The translations under genes were made by a program, and so were the position numbers. The notes under the pieces were generated by a model. It was not told where the DNA came from. It made no database searches and worked only from the letters and a program-made list of their open reading frames with translations. Positions 1 to 8,192 of a stretch of DNA of 64,000 nucleotides are shown piece after piece. Each line of letters begins with the position of its first letter. Within the stretch, counting starts at the first letter, position 1. Source of the DNA: Chelativorans xinjiangensis (lineage in GTDB: Bacteria > Pseudomonadota > Alphaproteobacteria > Rhizobiales > Rhizobiaceae); the NCBI RefSeq assembly GCF_009812055.1, contig NZ_WQNH01000005.1:47501-111500 (forward strand), written 5' to 3'.

Positions 1-197
1 CGAAGGGCAACCACCTGCACTACGAACTGATGGTCAACGACCGCAAGGTCGACCCGATGCGCGTGCGCCTGCCCGACAGCCACACCCTCGAAGGCGAAGC
101 CCTCGCCGCTTTCGAGCGCGAGCGCGAGCGCATCGACGATCTCCTGCAGGACTCCTTCACCAAGCCGCTTCCCGTCCTCGCCAGAGTGGCCGACTGA
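1..197 (+). CDS. M23-family metallopeptidase, C-terminal fragment (runs off left edge)
   Basis: Only the last 64 codons are present, read in the frame that starts at base 3 and ends with TGA at 195-197. The fragment begins with GNHLHYEL, which matches the final H-x-H metal-ligand motif of LytM/M23 peptidases. These enzymes cut peptidoglycan cross-links in the periplasm or help activate amidases. After the motif comes a charged tail rich in Glu and Arg. It is convergent with the L,D-transpeptidase gene, another cell-wall enzyme. The family call is fairly safe, but the missing N-terminus prevents saying which M23 subgroup it belongs to. Confidence 0.75.
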   Translation, partial: KGNHLHYELMVNDRKVDPMRVRLPDSHTLEGEALAAFERERERIDDLLQDSFTKPLPVLARVAD

Positions 198-220
198 AGG
201 CTCGCGGACTGCCCCGCGCC

Positions 221-1714
221 CTACTCCGCGAATTCCACCCTCACGCCCGGCTTCACCCGCTTGGCGAGTTCCTGAGCATCCCAGTTGGTCAGACGCACAC
301 AGCCATGGCTGAAGGTCTTGCCGATCTTCGAAGGCTCGGGCGTGCCGTGGATGCCGTAGGTCGGTTTCGACAGCGCGATCCAGATAGAGCCTACCGGACC
401 GTTCGGCCCTGGCGGGATGGTCAGCACGCGCTCGTTGTTGCCCTGCTTGAAGTTTTTCTTCGGATTGTAGGTGTATTCGGGATCGAAAGCGACGCGCTCC
501 ACTTCGTGGGAACCCGTGGGAGACGGCGTATCGGTCGAGCCGATGGTGGCGGGATAGGCGGCGACGAGCTGGCCTCGTGTATCGTAGGCCCGAACCTGCT
601 TGCGGTCCTTATCGGCGACGATCCGTGCAACGTCGTACGTCGCCGGCTTGCCGGGATTGACCACCTTGATGACCGTGCCGGGACGATTGAAGTTGGCACC
701 CGGATTGAGCGCGATGAGATACTTCTCGTCCATGTGGAAGCGCTCGGCCAGCATCTCGGCGACGCGTGTATAGCTCAACCGTTCGAGGGTGGCCTTCTCG
801 CCGTAGTCCTCCGGCACGGAGGCGATGTAGGGCCCGGCCGCATCCTCCGCGGTAATCGTGTATTCGACGAAAGCCGGCCCGCCGGTCTTCTCCAGTTCCG
901 CCGCGATCCACTCCTTGTCATACGTCCTCAGCCGCTGGCCGGTGATCTCGTGATAGGCGCTGATGGCCTTGTTGACGTTATCGCCCATGCGCCCGTCGAT
1001 AACCCCCGGCGAAGCACTGGCGCGGTCGAGGAGAACCTGGTACTTCGCCACCTCCTCGCTGACGTCGCGCGCGCCCGGCACGGTGATCTCGAGCCCCTCG
1101 TCCCGTCTGGAGCGCAGCTGCTCGCGTCCATCACTCGGCTCCGCGCCCGGCGGCACCGCCGCCAGCGCCCCGCTCCGACCGGACGGCGAATCGAGAGGCG
1201 CGCGCCACACACTCGGGGCTTCACGCTCCACCAGCGGACCTGCACCGTAGCCCTCCTCCACCGACGGCGCTTCCTCATATTCGCCGTAGCGCGGATCGAT
1301 ATAAGGCTCGTCATAGCGCGGCCTGCGATAGCTGCGGTCGCCATAAGGATCGTAAGGATCAACCCCTTCGCTGATCGCCGCCTCGCGGTCGCGATGGAAC
1401 CGCTCGACATCCCTTGGATCGGTGAAATCATATTCGCGCCGGCCGAGTTCGCGGGAGCGCATCTCGCGGCGCTGATACTGCGGGGGCGGCGGTGGGGGCG
1501 GTGCCCGCCCGAGGAGAGGCGCACGGATTTCGACCACACGGCCCGTACGCGGATCGACCACGACCTCACGCCCATACTGGTCGATATAGACGTCGAACTC
1601 GTAAGCCTGGGCAAGCTGTATGCCCTCCGGCAAACGCGGCGCTTCTTCCGCCTGCAGGGCAGGCACGGCCGTCAAAGGACCGAGCAGCAAGGCCAAGGAA
1701 TATCTCTTCAACAC
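221..1714 (-). CDS. L,D-transpeptidase (YkuD/ErfK family), exported
   Basis: The 497-residue protein starts with a signal peptide (basic MLKR, a Leu/Ala-rich core, then an Ala-x-Ala type site near residue 22). The catalytic YkuD domain is at the C-terminus, with HGTPEPSKIGKTFSHGCVRL carrying the nucleophile Cys at about residue 472 and its partner His. Such enzymes form 3-3 peptidoglycan cross-links or attach proteins to the wall. The middle is low complexity: a run of prolines near residue 72, then Arg/Tyr/Asp-rich sequence to about residue 160. A peptidoglycan-binding-like segment (KYQVLLDRASASPGVIDGR) and a LysM-like stretch follow. The disordered linker is long for the family. The role as a periplasmic cross-linking enzyme is inferred from family knowledge. 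Confidence 0.9.
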   Translation of the reverse strand: MLKRYSLALLLGPLTAVPALQAEEAPRLPEGIQLAQAYEFDVYIDQYGREVVVDPRTGRVVEIRAPLLGRAPPPPPPPQYQRREMRSRELGRREYDFTDPRDVERFHRDREAAISEGVDPYDPYGDRSYRRPRYDEPYIDPRYGEYEEAPSVEEGYGAGPLVEREAPSVWRAPLDSPSGRSGALAAVPPGAEPSDGREQLRSRRDEGLEITVPGARDVSEEVAKYQVLLDRASASPGVIDGRMGDNVNKAISAYHEITGQRLRTYDKEWIAAELEKTGGPAFVEYTITAEDAAGPYIASVPEDYGEKATLERLSYTRVAEMLAERFHMDEKYLIALNPGANFNRPGTVIKVVNPGKPATYDVARIVADKDRKQVRAYDTRGQLVAAYPATIGSTDTPSPTGSHEVERVAFDPEYTYNPKKNFKQGNNERVLTIPPGPNGPVGSIWIALSKPTYGIHGTPEPSKIGKTFSHGCVRLTNWDAQELAKRVKPGVRVEFAE

Positions 1715-1854
1715 GTCCCGCTCCCCACCGACACTTTACGGCTGCCGGCGCTTATACGAATCGCACTCATCGCCAGCTTAGCGTGCCGCCTAATACATGA
1801 ACGAGACATGAAAATGGCCAACCCTGGACTATCTCGGCCATGAACTGAAATAAC

Positions 1855-1950
1855 CATCGTCGATGCCTCCTCAATCACCGGTCCACGCCCGCCGATCACA
1901 CACATCGACGTGGCTTCCTCCGAAAAGTCCAATCCGGTATAATGCGCCAC
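1855..1950 (-). pseudogene. Remnant of an IS110-type transposase N-terminus
   Basis: Read on the minus strand from a GTG at 1950 with an AAGGAG-like ribosome site just upstream, the sequence gives VAHYTGLDFSEEATSMCVIG, followed by residues ending GPVIEEASTM. This resembles the first ~30 residues of IS110/DEDD transposases (Y-x-GLD-V-S at the start of the RuvC-like domain). The similarity then stops and no transposase continues downstream. No terminal repeats were identified. The match is short, so the call is tentative. Confidence 0.45.
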
Positions 1951-2124
1951 GGTTGCTCTCTCCTTCGTTTTGTGGCGATCCCATATCGACCACGTACCAA
2001 CCGAAGTGTCGGGGGCAACCACTGCCCTGGACAAGAGCGATTAGGCCATCTCAGGATGGGGGTAGGCGCGCGCGTCATCGCCGCCACGCCCGCTTTCGCG
2101 TCTGGCCATTGAGTAAGTTGGGAA

Positions 2125-2197
2125 GCGGGGCGCGTCTTCGGCACCGCAGGAGGCGCTTTGGGGGCGCCTCAAATAAGGCGCGTCCAACGCGCCCCGC
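2125..2197. repeat. Nested GC-rich inverted repeat (structured intergenic element)
   Basis: Outer arms GCGGGGCGCGT (2125-2135) and ACGCGCCCCGC (2187-2197) are perfect complements. Inside is a second hairpin with arms GAGGCGC (2150-2156) and GCGCCTC (2164-2170). Further short palindromes continue to about 2420. No convincing coding frame was seen. It may be a mobile repeat or a structured RNA. Confidence 0.5.
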
Positions 2198-2638
2198 CGG
2201 AGTCTGTCCCGACGGTCGGCCGGTCACTCGGGCCTTTCTCCTTCCCGGCCGCACCCAATTGGGGGTGGTATCAGCCGGGCCGAACAAAAGCCCTGGCGGC
2301 TTCTCCGCAATGCCGGCAACGCTGTCCCCCAGCGCTCCCGGCACCGCCGGCCTGTCGCGGGCCCTCAGGCCTCCGGGTACCGAGCCCGAAGGGAGAGGTC
2401 TCCGCCGCCCTCCCTGATCCCCGGTCCGGACCCGGTTCCCGCGAGAGCGATGGCAAGGATTTTAAGGGCAGGCTGGGCAGGGGGGAGTATTTTCCTGCGA
2501 AAAAAGTTGGAGAAATTATTCCGAAGCGAAGGAAAACAATGGGTTGTCGGGGAAGAAAGAATTTTTGTCGCCATATTTTATCCCCGCGCAGGCGAGGCAC
2601 CGCCGGCTGAGGTGAAGGGCGCCCGCCGCCCTTCCAAC

Positions 2639-2826
2639 GCGCGTCATCCCACCCGCGCGCGTCATCCCACCCGCGCCCGCGCGCGTCATCCCGGAAAGCC
2701 GAAGGCTTGTCCGGGACCCATTCTCGCCTCGCTGAAGCTCCGGCGAAGCGGGCCGGAAGGTGGACGAGTCACGGAATGGGTCCCGGACAGTCTCCGCTTC
2801 GCTCCGACTTCCGGGATGACGCGCGC
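2639..2826. repeat. Dispersed intergenic repeat of the 'GCGTCATCCCGG' type, inverted pair
   Basis: Short tandem copies of GCGTCATCCCACCCGCGC are followed by a long imperfect palindrome. One arm starts GCGTCATCCCGGAA (2682 onward) and contains GTCCGGGACCCATTC. The other contains GAATGGGTCCCGGACA and ends TTCCGGGATGACGC (near 2822). A related copy lies at 20623-20730. The element is non-coding. Confidence 0.75.
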
Positions 2827-2919
2827 GGGTGGGGTGGGATGGGGGTGGGGATGGGCACGTAGTACGCACATGTCGTCGCGGCGGGAATGACGCGCGGGTG
2901 GTGGGTTTCCTTGAAATGC

Positions 2920-2970
2920 CGGCGCTCCTTCGCGCCCCCCTCTGTCCTGAGCTTTGTCGAAGGGGCGCGG
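2920..2970. repeat. Partial copies of two dispersed repeats fused together
   Basis: GCCGGCGCTCCTTCGCGCCC followed by CCTCTGTCCTG resembles one arm of the palindromic element at 27361-27549. It runs directly into GAGCTTTGTCGAAGGGGCGCG, which resembles the GAGCTTGTCGAA-type repeats seen near 9541-9662. The stretch is therefore a mosaic of two repeat families. Confidence 0.5.
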
Positions 2971-3012
2971 GCTTATCTGGGGGCGCGCGATGGGGTGCGG
3001 GCTTGGCCGCTA

Positions 3013-3083
3013 GACCAATTCATCGTTTCATGGAATCGGTCTAACTCTTTGTTTTTTGCAATTCCGGACGGGAAATTGCTCTA
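3013..3083. repeat. Shortened copy of the 102-bp GACCAATTCATCG repeat family
   Basis: This 71-bp stretch matches the 102-bp units at 12505-12606 and 39189-39290. It begins GACCAATTCATCGTTTCATG and ends AATTGCTCTA, but has lost part of the middle, including the AAACCGGTTTCCACTTTTCC section. It lies in the long gap upstream of the exopolysaccharide cluster. Confidence 0.8.
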
Positions 3084-3116
3084 GCAGCCCGTGCACTCGG
3101 CTCCGCGGGCAGCTCC

Positions 3117-3139
3117 GTCGTTCACGAATCGTGAACGAC
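3117..3139. promoter_or_regulatory. 23-bp perfect palindrome, probable regulator site upstream of the exopolysaccharide cluster
   Basis: Arms GTCGTTCACGA (3117-3127) and TCGTGAACGAC (3129-3139) are exact reverse complements around a single central A. There is no following T-run, so a terminator is unlikely. The site is about 400 bp before the flippase gene, in a region more AT-rich than its surroundings (about 3140-3290) that could hold the promoter. A homodimeric regulator operator is the simplest reading. No regulator gene is next to it. Confidence 0.5.
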
Positions 3140-3543
3140 TTCCCAGTGGATTGGGGAAATTCCTCACGGTTTATACATGTGTTACACAAAAGTTGCTCAA
3201 GTTGGGAAGTCGATGTGACACAATTATCAGTAAATTCCAATCAGCTTCACGATTGATCCAGGATTAATTTTTGCGGTTGCTTGACCATCCGTTCGGTGCC
3301 ATCGTATGTTGCGTTGCAGCATTATGGCGTCGAGACTTGCGTCCGTTTGAGACGAGCGCTGGCTGGCCGGAACGGAGTTGGCGGATGTTTGGCGCGAATG
3401 TTTTGCGCATGGGCACCTTCGAAGATCCCGGACAAAGGGTTACACTGGAGGTTAACCGCGTGGCTTTCACCGAACTTGGCGAACCTTGCCAGTTTGACGG
3501 GTCGGTAGCGTGCGATCTGAAGTAATGGACAGATGGCCCCAGC

Positions 3544-5127
3544 ATGACCGCGCCCCATATCGCGGCGGCCCGGGAACAATCGGCTGCCGGCGTGGGCAGC
3601 GAGCCGCTGAAGGAACAGAGCTTGCTGGATCGTAACGAAAAGCGCCTCGAGCAGGAAGAAGAGGTCGTCTACGGCCATCTGCGCAGCGGTCGTGCACGTG
3701 CAGCCCTTCACGGCGTCTTCTGGTCGGCCCTGAGCGGTTTTGCGCCAGCGGCGGTCGCTGCGGGTGTGTTTACCGTCACCTCGCGCTTCCTCACACCCGC
3801 GGAATTCGGTCTGGTCGCGCTGGCGGCAAGCATCGCCATGCTGGCCAGCGCCGTTGCCCCGGCGGGCTTCGGCCAGGCCCTCGTTCAGCGCCAGGATTTG
3901 GGGCGCCGGCATCTCGACTCGGTATTCTGGCTCTGCATCCTCGTCGCACTGGCCATCTATGCAGTGCTCGTGCTGGCCGCCCCGGCGCTCGCCGGCTTCA
4001 TGGGCGAGGCCGGCCTGGCGGCGCTCCTGCCGGTCATAGGCCTGCGCGTCGTCTTCGACCTTGCCGTCGTCGTGCCGAACGCGCTTCTTTCGCGTGCCAT
4101 GGCGTTCAGCAAGATGGCCATGCGCACGACGATCGCCTCGCTTGTTTCAGGGGCCGTCTGTCTTGGCCTGCTGGCCTTGGGATACGGGCTTTGGGCGCTG
4201 GCGCTGTCGCAGCTCGCCTCGTCGGTTGCCATATGCGTGGGCACGCTCCTGTCGGTCGACTGGCGGCCCGGCCTGCGCTTCGAATGGCGTGCCCTGCGCG
4301 AGCTTGCCCACTACGGCATGTTCGCATCGGGCCACAGGATCCTCCGCATGATGAGGCTGGATCAGATCCTGATCGGCATGCTTCTGGGCACCACGGCACT
4401 CGGCATATTCAGCTTTGCGCGGCGGATATTCCAGCTCTTGAACGATTTTGTCGCCGGGGCGCTGAACGCCGTTTCCTATTCGCTGCTCGCGTCCCTGCAG
4501 AGCGAGCACGAAAAGCTGAAGGAGGCATACCTTTTTGCGACCTTCGCTTCGGCCGCGCTTTCGTTTCCCGTGTTCGTCGGGCTGGCCGTCGTCGCCAGCG
4601 ACCTCATCGCGGTGCTCTTCGGCGCGCACTGGATCGAAGCGGTGCCCGCCGTCCGCAGCTTCTGCGTCATCGGATTGCTGAGCTGTATCGGTGTCCTCCA
4701 GGCATCGCTCATCAACAGCCAGGGGAATCCGAACTGGTGGTTCTACTATATGGCGGCCAAGCAGGCCGTGACCGCTCTGGTGATCGTGGCCTTCTACCGG
4801 TTCGGCGTTTCCGCCCTGGTCTTCGCCCTTGCCGTGCAGAACTTCCTCATGTGGCCGGCTGCCGTGTGGATGGTGCTGAAAATACTGAAGATCGGCCCCT
4901 GGACCTATCTGCGACCCTTCCTCTCCCCCGCGCTCGCCTGCCTGGCGATGCTGGTCGGCGTGCTCGCCCTGCGGCAATACGTGGCTGAGGATACGGCATA
5001 TCTGCGTCTTGCCGGCGAAGTCCTGTTCGGCGCGATAATCTATTGCGCGGTGCTCGCCGCTCTCGACAGCCGCCGGATATTCCAGATGCGCGATGTCGTG
5101 CTGAAGCGCAGAGCGGTGTCGGCATGA
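3544..5127 (+). CDS. Polysaccharide flippase (Wzx/ExoT-like, MOP superfamily)
   Basis: The 527-residue protein has a charged cytoplasmic N-terminus of about 60 residues followed by roughly a dozen hydrophobic segments. Early motifs include FTVTSRFLTPAEFGLVALA, typical of lipid-linked oligosaccharide flippases. Family members move undecaprenyl-linked repeat units across the inner membrane for exopolysaccharide or LPS assembly. Its stop overlaps the ATG of the pyruvyl transferase (ATGA, 5124-5127), so the two genes are translationally coupled. Membership in the ExoT/Wzx group is inferred from sequence style and from the ExoV/ExoW-like neighbours. The exact substrate is unknown. Confidence 0.85.
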   Translation: MTAPHIAAAREQSAAGVGSEPLKEQSLLDRNEKRLEQEEEVVYGHLRSGRARAALHGVFWSALSGFAPAAVAAGVFTVTSRFLTPAEFGLVALAASIAMLASAVAPAGFGQALVQRQDLGRRHLDSVFWLCILVALAIYAVLVLAAPALAGFMGEAGLAALLPVIGLRVVFDLAVVVPNALLSRAMAFSKMAMRTTIASLVSGAVCLGLLALGYGLWALALSQLASSVAICVGTLLSVDWRPGLRFEWRALRELAHYGMFASGHRILRMMRLDQILIGMLLGTTALGIFSFARRIFQLLNDFVAGALNAVSYSLLASLQSEHEKLKEAYLFATFASAALSFPVFVGLAVVASDLIAVLFGAHWIEAVPAVRSFCVIGLLSCIGVLQASLINSQGNPNWWFYYMAAKQAVTALVIVAFYRFGVSALVFALAVQNFLMWPAAVWMVLKILKIGPWTYLRPFLSPALACLAMLVGVLALRQYVAEDTAYLRLAGEVLFGAIIYCAVLAALDSRRIFQMRDVVLKRRAVSA

Positions 5128-6032
5128 AGCTTACCTACTTCAAGGGGCACGTGCCCAACTTCGGCGACGAGCTGAACACCTATATGTGGCCGCGGCTTTT
5201 GCCACAGGGCTTCCTCGACGAGGATGACAGCGAATTGTTCCTCGGCATCGGTTCGATACTCTGGGAGGATTATCCGAGGGAACCGCGCAAATACGTTCTC
5301 GGGTCGGGATATGGGGGGTATGCACCGGCGCCCGATGTCCATGACGGCACGTGGGATGTGATATTCGTGCGCGGCCCGCGAACGGCGGCGCGGCTTGACC
5401 TGCCGCGGTCCAAAGGCATCTGCGACAGCGCTATCCTTCTCCGCAAACTCGACTTGCCGCCGGCAGGTGGAGACCTCGGCGTCGCCTTCATGCCGCACTT
5501 TCACAGTTTTACGCGAGGCCATTGGCCGGAAGCCTGCGCGCAGGCGGGCATTCGCCTGATCGATCCCCGCGACGATGTGGAAGAGATCATCGGCAAGATT
5601 CGCGGTGCGCGCATGTTGATCACCGAGGCCATGCATGGCGCCATCGTCGCCGATGCCTTGAGGACGCCTTGGCTTGCGGTCCGCCCGATACACGCTGCGA
5701 ATGCCGCCAAATGGTCCGATTGGGCAGACTCCCTCGAATTGGACTTGAGTCCGCATCCCCTCCAGCCATCGAGCCTGCTTGAAGCCTATGTCAGCGCGAC
5801 GAAGGGCCAGCGGTACTATGGAGGCCGTGCGAAGCAAATCGGCCAAAGTGCGCTTGCCAAGCCGGCGAACAAGGCTTTGATCCTCCTTGCCGCACGGCAC
5901 TTAAGAAAGCTGAGCCGATGCGAGCCACAACTGAGCCGCGACGATCGCATCAACGAGGCATGCGAGCGTGCACACCAGGCCGTTGAGGAATTTCTCCGAT
6001 CACGCGCTTCCGTCATGGAGCACAGGCCATGA
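5124..6032 (+). CDS. Polysaccharide pyruvyl transferase family protein (ExoV-like)
   Basis: The start was placed at ATG 5124 because it forms an ATGA overlap with the flippase stop and gives MKLTYFKGHVPNFGDELN. This is the conserved opening of ExoV/CsaB-type pyruvyl transferases (the NFGDELN motif). The product is 302 residues. A second family-like segment is ITEAMHGAIVADALRTPW, matching the conserved S/E-x-x-HG region. Relatives add ketal pyruvate from phosphoenolpyruvate to a sugar of the exopolysaccharide repeat unit. The gene overlaps the next glycosyltransferase by ATGA (6029-6032). The family call is strong, but the sugar acceptor is unknown. Confidence 0.88.
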   Translation: MKLTYFKGHVPNFGDELNTYMWPRLLPQGFLDEDDSELFLGIGSILWEDYPREPRKYVLGSGYGGYAPAPDVHDGTWDVIFVRGPRTAARLDLPRSKGICDSAILLRKLDLPPAGGDLGVAFMPHFHSFTRGHWPEACAQAGIRLIDPRDDVEEIIGKIRGARMLITEAMHGAIVADALRTPWLAVRPIHAANAAKWSDWADSLELDLSPHPLQPSSLLEAYVSATKGQRYYGGRAKQIGQSALAKPANKALILLAARHLRKLSRCEPQLSRDDRINEACERAHQAVEEFLRSRASVMEHRP

Positions 6033-7039
6033 ACACCAGGATCGCCGTCGTCATCCCGTATTTCCAACGGGAACCGGGTATTTTGCGGCGTTCGGTCGAT
6101 TCGGTGATCGCACAGGACCTGCCGGACGGCATCGATGTGAATATCGTCATCGTCGACGACGAGTCGCCGCTTCCCGCGCAAAGGGAGCTTGACGATCTCG
6201 ATCCGCCCGCCCCGTACAGCATCGTCGTGCTGAACCGGGGAAACGGCGGACCGGGGGCGGCGCGGAATACGGCGCTCGACCATCTGGATCCGGCGGAGAC
6301 GGACTATGTGGCCTTTCTCGATTCCGACGATGTGTGGTCTCCCGGCCATCTCCGTCACGCGGTCGCTGCGCTTGCCGGTGGAGCGGACTTTTATTTCGCC
6401 AATAGCATGCACGACGGCGTCACGTCGTTCTCCTATTTCGAATACATGACGAAGAACCACGATGTCCGCGTCGGCGCGGAACCCGAGTCGCGATCCATAT
6501 CAGGGCACCAGGCGTTCAACGAGTTTCTGGTTCACTGCATCCCGCACACGTCCAATGTCGTATACAGGTTTCCGCCCCACTGCGATGTGCGCTTCGATGC
6601 CAGGCTGCGCCGCACGGGCGAGGATCAGCTTTTCTGGATCACGCTCGCAAAGCAGTCCAAGAGGGTCAGCTATTCCACGGCTGTCATGGGATCGCGCGGA
6701 CGGGGTGTGTCGGTTTACCGGGAGGCTCTTGCGTGGGACTCGGTCCACGCGCCCAACCGCCTGATCGACGGGCTCGTCTTCAGGGACAAGCTGCTGACCA
6801 TATTCGATCTGGATTCGACGCAAAGGAGGCTGAGCGAGCAGGAAGCCCAGGAAACGCGCGATCACCTGGTGTTCCTGTGCCTCAGAAACCTGCGCTACAG
6901 GCCGCTTAACACCCTTGATGCAGCTCTAAGGATCTCCCGGGAACTGCCCTCGTTCTGGCTGCACTTTCCAAAGACCTGCCTTCGCGTGCCAGCCCACTAT
7001 CGCACGTTCAAAACCCAGGCAGCCATTCCGCAACCCTAA
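6029..7039 (+). CDS. Family 2 glycosyltransferase, ExoW-like
   Basis: The 336-residue protein starts MNTRIAVVIPYFQREPGILR, closely resembling the opening of ExoW, a succinoglycan beta-1,3-glucosyltransferase. It has the GT-A hallmarks: VIVDDESP, then GGPGAARNTALDHL, and the metal-binding LDSDD near residue 97. It is a cytoplasmic enzyme that would add a sugar to a lipid-linked repeat unit. It overlaps the pyruvyl transferase gene by 4 bp and is followed 17 bp later by a GT4 enzyme. The assignment to the ExoW branch comes from the N-terminal similarity; substrate identity is inference. Confidence 0.85.
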   Translation: MNTRIAVVIPYFQREPGILRRSVDSVIAQDLPDGIDVNIVIVDDESPLPAQRELDDLDPPAPYSIVVLNRGNGGPGAARNTALDHLDPAETDYVAFLDSDDVWSPGHLRHAVAALAGGADFYFANSMHDGVTSFSYFEYMTKNHDVRVGAEPESRSISGHQAFNEFLVHCIPHTSNVVYRFPPHCDVRFDARLRRTGEDQLFWITLAKQSKRVSYSTAVMGSRGRGVSVYREALAWDSVHAPNRLIDGLVFRDKLLTIFDLDSTQRRLSEQEAQETRDHLVFLCLRNLRYRPLNTLDAALRISRELPSFWLHFPKTCLRVPAHYRTFKTQAAIPQP

Positions 7040-7056
7040 CCCGGTGAGCGAACAGT

Positions 7057-8142
7057 ATGACGTTGAAGATCGTTTTCGCGAGCGCGCACCCTTATCTCCC
7101 GCAGATCGCCGGCGGCAGCCAGTCGAACACCCACGAAATGGCGCGGGAGCTTCTTGCGCGCGGCCACGAAACCAGCGTCCTGGCCGGGCTGACGCGCGAC
7201 GGCTGGATCGGCGCGCGCGGTCGGGTGATGATGAAGCTGTCGCGGCGCAAGGCCGTCTGCGACCACAGCCAGGGCTATCCCGTCTACCGTTCCTGGTTCG
7301 CCTGGGAAGGGGCGGCGGACGTGGCACGTTCGGCGGCGCCCGATGTCGTCGTGGCGCAATCCGGCAAGGTCCTGCGCGTTGCCCGGGCCTTCCGCGACAT
7401 GGGCCTGCCGACGGTCATCTATCTTCACAATGTCGAGTTCGAGGATCATGGGGAGCCGATCGAGGATTTTGGCGACGCCATTTTCCTTGCCAACTCGCAG
7501 TTCACCGCTGACCGCTACCGGGACGCCTACGGAATTTCCTCGACGGTCATAAACCCGCTTTTCCAGCCCGAACGCTACCAGGTCCCTTCGCGCCGCGAAC
7601 GGGTCCTGTTCGTGAACCCCCATCCGGCGAAGGGGGTCGATCTCGCCCTCGCACTGGCGCGGGCGTGCCCCGATATCCCCTTCGATTTCGTCGAAAGCTG
7701 GACGCTGTCTGAGGACCAGCGAGCGGCACTCATGCAAAGCATGGCGGGACTTGGCAACATCACGCTGCATTCGCGGACGGACGACATGCGCGAGCACTAC
7801 GGCCGAGCCCGCGTCGTTCTGGTGCCGAGCCGATGGGAGGAGACCTGGGGACGCATTGCCTCTGAAGCGCATTACAGCGGCATCCCCGTTCTCGCCACGG
7901 AGGTCGGCGGGCTAGGTGAGGCCGTCGGGCCGGGCGGCATCCTCCTGCCGCCGCAGGCGGAACCGTCGGAATGGGCCGCGGCCCTGCGTTCCCTTTGGGA
8001 GGATTCGACCCTCTATGAATCCCTCTCCCGGGCCGCAGCGCGTTACGCCGAACGCCCTCAGCTCGATCGCGCGCGCCAGATCGACCAGATGGAGGAGATA
8101 TTGGCCGCGGCTGTCGATAGCCGAACAGGAAAGGCCGCGTGA
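7057..8142 (+). CDS. Family 4 glycosyltransferase (GT-B fold)
   Basis: This 361-residue protein opens with IVFASAHPYLPQIAGGSQSN, the Gly-rich acceptor-side loop common in GT4 enzymes. It continues to a C-terminal donor domain with VVLVPSRWEETWGRIASEAH and GIPVLATEVGGLGEAVG. These correspond to the E-x7-E nucleotide-sugar motif region. It is the last gene of the four-gene plus-strand cluster and probably adds a sugar during exopolysaccharide assembly. The donor sugar is not predictable here. It is convergent with the sulfotransferase gene across a 50-bp gap. Confidence 0.88.
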   Translation: MTLKIVFASAHPYLPQIAGGSQSNTHEMARELLARGHETSVLAGLTRDGWIGARGRVMMKLSRRKAVCDHSQGYPVYRSWFAWEGAADVARSAAPDVVVAQSGKVLRVARAFRDMGLPTVIYLHNVEFEDHGEPIEDFGDAIFLANSQFTADRYRDAYGISSTVINPLFQPERYQVPSRRERVLFVNPHPAKGVDLALALARACPDIPFDFVESWTLSEDQRAALMQSMAGLGNITLHSRTDDMREHYGRARVVLVPSRWEETWGRIASEAHYSGIPVLATEVGGLGEAVGPGGILLPPQAEPSEWAAALRSLWEDSTLYESLSRAAARYAERPQLDRARQIDQMEEILAAAVDSRTGKAA

Positions 8143-8192
8143 GGGTAGCCTGCACCGTCGGCGGACCGCTTTCATCGCAAACAGTGATCCCC

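Noticed and set aside
305-1843. 512-codon open frame on the plus strand opposite the L,D-transpeptidase
   Set aside because: It is antisense to a clear family member, its translation resembles no family, and long antisense frames are expected at this GC content.
2639-2700. Short tandem copies of GCGTCATCCCACCCGCGC as a possible CRISPR array
   Set aside because: There are only two or three units with no regular spacers and no cas genes; it is part of a known style of intergenic repeat.
1863-2890. Several overlapping frames of 60-180 codons in the long gap
   Set aside because: They are Pro/Arg/Gly-rich on both strands, have no family resemblance and cross repeat elements.
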